Source of the DNA: Isotricha intestinalis
Taxonomy: Eukaryota > Ciliophora > Litostomatea > Vestibuliferida > Isotrichidae
DNA: 20,643 bases
Assembly: GCA_023807065.1 (NCBI GenBank)
Contig: JAJJLU010004012.1
Span: 1-20,643, forward strand
Direction of reading: 5' to 3'
Below, piece by piece: positions 10,701 through 16,700 of the stretch; positions within the stretch are counted from its first letter, which is position 1, and every line of letters begins with the position of its first letter. The position numbers and the translations under genes were made by a program. The notes under the pieces are model-generated. The model was not told the origin of the DNA, did not search any database, and saw only the letters and a list, made by a program, of their open reading frames with translations.

Positions 10701-13700
10701 TTTTTGTCTATATTCTTCAGTTTCAAAGTCATTCTTTCTTTCATAATACCATTTTTTTAATTTTTGTTGATAAAAATTCTCATACGTTTTTTTCCAATTT
10801 TCACAAATTTCATTAAATAATTTATTTAAAACATTTATCTTTTTCAAAAGAAATTTATTTTTGAATTTATCCAATAATTTTATAGTCTCTGATGAATTTT
10901 GAAATTTTATTTTTGAAAAATCTTCTTTTATTTTTTCCTCTTGATAATCATTATTTATAATTTCTACAAAATATTCTCTATCAATTAATTCATTGAGAAA
11001 TTCAAAAAATTTGATAAATTTTATAATATCTAATTTTAATTGATTTTCATCTTTATATTTTTTCTTAAAACCTAAAAAAATAAAAATTAATTTGAGAATA
11101 TCAGAGTTTAATTGGGGGATTTTTGAATAAATTTTTTTAATCTTTTCAATTTTCTCATTTTTTTCATCTTCTTGATTAATTTCATTATTTTCTTCTTCCT
11201 CTTCTTCTTCTTCTTCTCCTTCCTCTGCTTCTTCTTCTTCTCCTTTCTCTACTTCCCTAAAAATATCCAATTCTGGATAAACAAAAGAAATTGATAATGC
11301 ATTCAAAATAATATTTTTAGGATTTTTACATAAAGAAAAAAAAGGGTTGTTAATATTATTTTTTATATGTTCTTCAAAATCTTCATAAAATAATTCTTCC
11401 AAAAAATTATATTTTTTTTGTTTTATCAATTCAGTTAAGAAAAAATATTTTCTTTGTGGAATATTTAAGAAAACCTTATCATATAAATTTTCAGAATTTA
11501 TACATTCATAAAAACTTTCAAATTCATTATTGATTCTTTTATTAAATTGTTCAATGATATAATATAAAGCCTTTAAAGAAGAATAATATCTATTTGATTT
11601 TTTTATTGACTCAAGAACCTCCCCCAACAATTTATATAATCCTTCATCTTTTTTTAAATCATTAAGTTTATAAAAAGCACAATTATTTAACATTTCTATG
11701 AAATCAATAGATTTATTTTGATCATTCAACAAAGTAGTTAAAGTCAAATTTATAAGTTCATACCTTTTATCTATATCTTCATCTCTCTTTAAAAATTGAA
11801 TTAATTGATTTTCTGGTTCTTTTGTATATGCTTCAATTAATTCTTTTTCAAATTCTAATGGATTTTTAAAAGAATTACTATAACAATCTTGAATAACTGA
11901 TTTTATACATTGTATTAAATTCTTCTTTTTTATTTTTGTAACAATTGTATTATAAATAAATTTTAAAGATCTTCCTGAAAAAACTCTTCTTCCAGCAAAT
12001 AATTCTTTCATTTGAAAAGATTTTTTTTTTGCTATTTGATGAACATTTGCCAATCTTGCAGCACATTCTTGAAAATGTTCAAAAATATTTTTTTTTTTAT
12101 CTTTTAAATTTCTAAAAAGACCAGAAAGTAAAAGAGCTGAACTATTTAAAGTATCGTCTATTGGAGGTAAACTAAAAGTTGCACATTTATTGAGAAATGC
12201 TGGACTTAATCTTTTTTGAATTTCAGTATCAAATGGATTATAAGTAATAAATAAACGAAAGTCATCATGAATTTGAAATTTTTCTGAATTTCTTGAATAA
12301 ACATATTCTGGTCCTTTTTCAAATAAATTCAAAATTGGATTTGAAAAATCACACAATGAAATTATTCTTTCAAATAATTCTGGTTGGGCAGATTCTATAC
12401 CATCCAATAATACCCAATTTCCTTTAGTTAAAGCATTTATAAATATAGGATCTTCTATTTTTAAATGAGTTAAAAATGATAATTCAGATAATAAATTAGT
12501 TTTGAGCTCATTAAGAAGTTTTTTATTTTGATGAAATGATTTTTTATTTATATTTTTGATATTATTTAAAATTTTTCTAAATTGAGATGGTTTCCATTCA
12601 CTTGAATCATCTACATTTATTTCTTTTAATCCTTCAATAATTCCCAAATCTGGTGTTTCAATGATTTTTTTAAATATATTTTTTAAATTATCTTCATTGT
12701 AAATTTTTGATGTAGGTACTATTTGACCAGTTAAAAGAGACAACCCTGAATCACTGGTCATTTCTATTACTTTTAAATCTTTTCCAACAAGTTTTGCAAA
12801 ATGCTTAACTAAAAAACTTTTTCCTGATGCAGTAGGTCCTTGTAAAATACAAGGAATATTTGAATTTACTGATAATAACATAAAAATTAATCCTATCCTT
12901 TGTTCAGGAGTTAATGAAAATATTGATCTCTCTAATTTCTCAATATTTTCTTTTAAAAAATTTTCATCTATTTTAATTCTAATTTCAGAAACTGAATCCA
13001 AAGTGGAAACACAAAAAAAATTGTCATCATATTTAAACTCTGGCCATAAATCATAAAAATTATAATTTAAATATTTAGTAGCTTCATCAATTTCCTTTTT
13101 TGAAGAGAATCTATTAATTAATAAAATTTTAGCAAGAACATCATATTCAAAAGTATCTTTTGATTCTTCTCTAAATTTATAAAATTTTTTTATATCATTT
13201 AATGTGAAAATTTCTCTTGATTGATTTTTAATAGTAAATTTAGTTATTTTTTCCAAATCATTTAAAAATCTCTTTATTTCAAAATTCTTATTTTCTTTAA
13301 ACATTTTCTCCGAAATATTAAAAAGATCATCATTTGAATAATCATTTATTGTAAATATAATAGATGAATTTTGAATAGCTAGAGGTAAAAAATTTAAAAT
13401 AGAATTCCCTTTTGTAGTAGGATCATATGTTGCAATTAAATTATACACCCCTTTTTCAACATAATCTCCTGTAGGTAATAAAATTTTATCTCTTGAGAAA
13501 TCAAATAAAGGAATTAATGCATCTAAAACATTTAATGAAGCTTGTTCCAAATTTTCAAGTACAATAATTTTATTTAATGGTGCACATTTTTTAATTGATT
13601 TCAATAAATCAAATTCAATTAATTCAAAAGATAATTCCTTACCATTATTAATTGGATCAATTTTACAAAATAAATTATCAACTGAAGTAGAATTTGAAAT

Positions 13701-16700
13701 AGGAATATATACAATCTCATATTTTAGTATATTTTTAATATATTCAATCGATGTTGTTTTACCTTTTCCACTACTAGATTCAATAATTAATGGAAAATGA
13801 GTTGCTATACAAGTATGAATAGAATCAAGTAATTCATTGAAAGGTTTGACAAAAGCAATATTTGTCTTAGGCATTTCTAAAGTAAAATCAGATTCTATAC
13901 ATAAGTGTGTTTCTTTTGAATATAATTTTGTATCTTCTATTTCAAAAGGGATTGAATTATCTGAAACTTTTAAAAATTTATATTTTTTTGATGATTCAAA
14001 GACAGAGAATATTAATTGCTTAAAAATTTCTTTCTCTTCTTCTGTTCTCATAAAATGATTTAAAGATTTATATATAGAAAATACAAGATATTCTTCAATT
14101 TTTTGATTATCATTGTTTTCAAAGATCCTCTTTAAAAAAGTTAATATTTTTAAAATTGTTGAAAAAGGAATCTCTTTTTTCATTCTTTTTTCATATTTGA
14201 TAACAAAATCTTGAAATTTGGATGAAAGTTTTGGTAAATATAATTTTGAAATTATATTCTTCTCTGTATCACTATATTCTGATGTATATATAATTGTAAA
14301 TCTATTTTTTGCAGCATCTGACAAATTATTAAAAGATTCTAATGAACATATTCCAATAACTCTAAATGAATCTGAAAAATTTGTCAATTCTTTATTGAAT
14401 CCAGTAAAAGTACCACAATAATCTTCATTTATTGTGATTTTTGGATTATAATTTAATAAATCGTTAAACCTTTCCAAAACTGCAGGGGATAAACTTGCTA
14501 AATTTTTTAAAATAATTGAAGTTTGTCTAAGTATATTGTTTAATATTACTCCTCCCTTAAAGATTGTAGTAAAATCTCCAAAAATACCATAATCTTCTCT
14601 CTTTTCTGTTTTTTCAAAAAGTTTTTCTCTTAAATTTTTTAAAATATTTGGAATACAAGTTAATTTCAAATTTCTTTCATTGATTTTTTTATTTATTTCT
14701 TCATCAATTTCATTTTGAAAATCATATAATTCATTATTTGAATCATCACACTCTAAATCTTCAAAATTATACCTACTTATTTTAGATTTACCTGACTTTT
14801 TGTTTTTTTTTTCCGTTAAATTGTTTATGTTTTTTGGATTTGGCTCATTTTCTAAAGTAGTATGTTCATTTTTTGAACTTGATAAAAGAATTAATTTTTC
14901 TTTAAAATAAGTTAATTTGTCAGAAGAATGACATATTTTAAGTATTTCTTCTAAATAAAAATTTTTAGCTTTCATACTATTAGTCAAAATTACAGAACCT
15001 AATAATTGAACAATTGAAGTTTCTTGATAAAGATTAATTATTGGAGTATCTTTTGATGAGATTTTTTCTGAAATAAAAGTTTTATAACCAGAAGGACCAC
15101 AAAAAAGAATACATTCTTTAAAATCAACAAATAAAGCAAAAAATAAACAATTAAAAAATGAAGTTAAATCTTCATTCATCCCATGATATTGTTCAGGAAG
15201 CTTTATTCCTATTTCTCCTTTCATTAAATATTTATGTTTTGCACATGAATCAATTCTAGGTTCATCAATAAAACTTTTATTGATTAAGTTTATAGTCTCT
15301 TTAGATGGATTAAAACATTCTTCAATAAGAGGTGTTATTATTGACAATATTTCTGATCTTTTATCTGGATAAACACTACCAAGAATAAATATCAGAACTT
15401 GAATCTCAGGGGTAATATTAATATAATTAGACTCAGCCATTTGTTGATTATAAATTCTTCTAAATAATTTTCTTATATTTCTCATTGACCAAATTCCAAT
15501 TTCAGGAATTTTTTTTTCATTCAATTTAAACATAAATAAAGATATTTTTTTTGGGAAATCTTTTGGAAGATTTGAATTTTTATTTAATTCGGTTTCAGCT
15601 ATTTCAATACAACTAGTTTCAATATCTTCTTGATTCAAAAATGGATATTCAAAAACTTTAATTCTTTTTTTTATTATTTCAGGTAATTGATTTCTTCCTT
15701 TCATTTCTAAATCATTTTGACAAGAAATAAAAAAAAAATTTGTATTATAATTAATAGATTCCCCTATTCCAGGGATTAAAACTTTTGTTCCTTCGGCAGA
15801 AGATTCAAATACTATAGCAATACTTTCTAAAATAGATTTTTCAGCTAAATTAAGTTCATCTGCAATAAAAATAATTCCATTTTCAATCGCTTGATATAAA
15901 GGTCCTTTTGAAATAAATGGAAAACCATCGTTGAAAGTATATGAACCAAATAAATCATCAATTTGAGTTTCCATATTAAAAGAAAACATGATATGAGAAG
16001 TATTTAGACCCCATATAATGTTTGAAAATGCTCTTGCCATACTTGTTTTACCTAAACCTGTTGTTCCTACTAAACATACAGGAATTCTCCCTATCTTACA
16101 AGAAAATAAGTTTATCATCATTTGTAAAAGTTTATTAGAATTTTTAAAATAAAATTTTTCATCATTAGAAGTATTTAAACTCTTTTTTTCGATTATTTCT
16201 TTGAATTTATTCTCAATTATTTTAGGAGGAATAATATCTGATTCTTCTCCAAGTAATTTAAGAGAATAATCAACTAATTCTTTTAAATTAATCGAAGGAA
16301 AAATGTTAAAAATTCTAAATGTGACCTTTGAAAATCTGGCTAATTCAGATACTGTAAATTTTGATTTTAACTGAATTTCATAAATATTATCAATCAATTC
16401 TTTGGTGATTGGTGTTGATATTTTTTCTTGTTCTAAAATTTTTTGAATAAATAGTTTTAATTTTTCTTTTTCAATATTTTCTAATTGATCATCAATGTTT
16501 ATTATATTTAATCTATTAAGAAAAGCTGGAGATAATTTAGATAAATTTTCTATATCACAAGTAGAAATAAATATAAAATTAGGATGAATTTTTACTGAAG
16601 TTTCTTGATTGTTTTCAGGAACATCAAAATGATTATCTTTTTGAATATTTGGTTCTAGCAATCCATTTAATCTTTCTAAGACTTTTGTAGGAGCTAAATT

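Noticed and set aside
13837..14421. Two more plus-strand open frames (13837-14058 and 14218-14421)
   Set aside because: They are antisense shadows of the AAA4-AAA5 region, with no recognisable domain and no independent coding signal.
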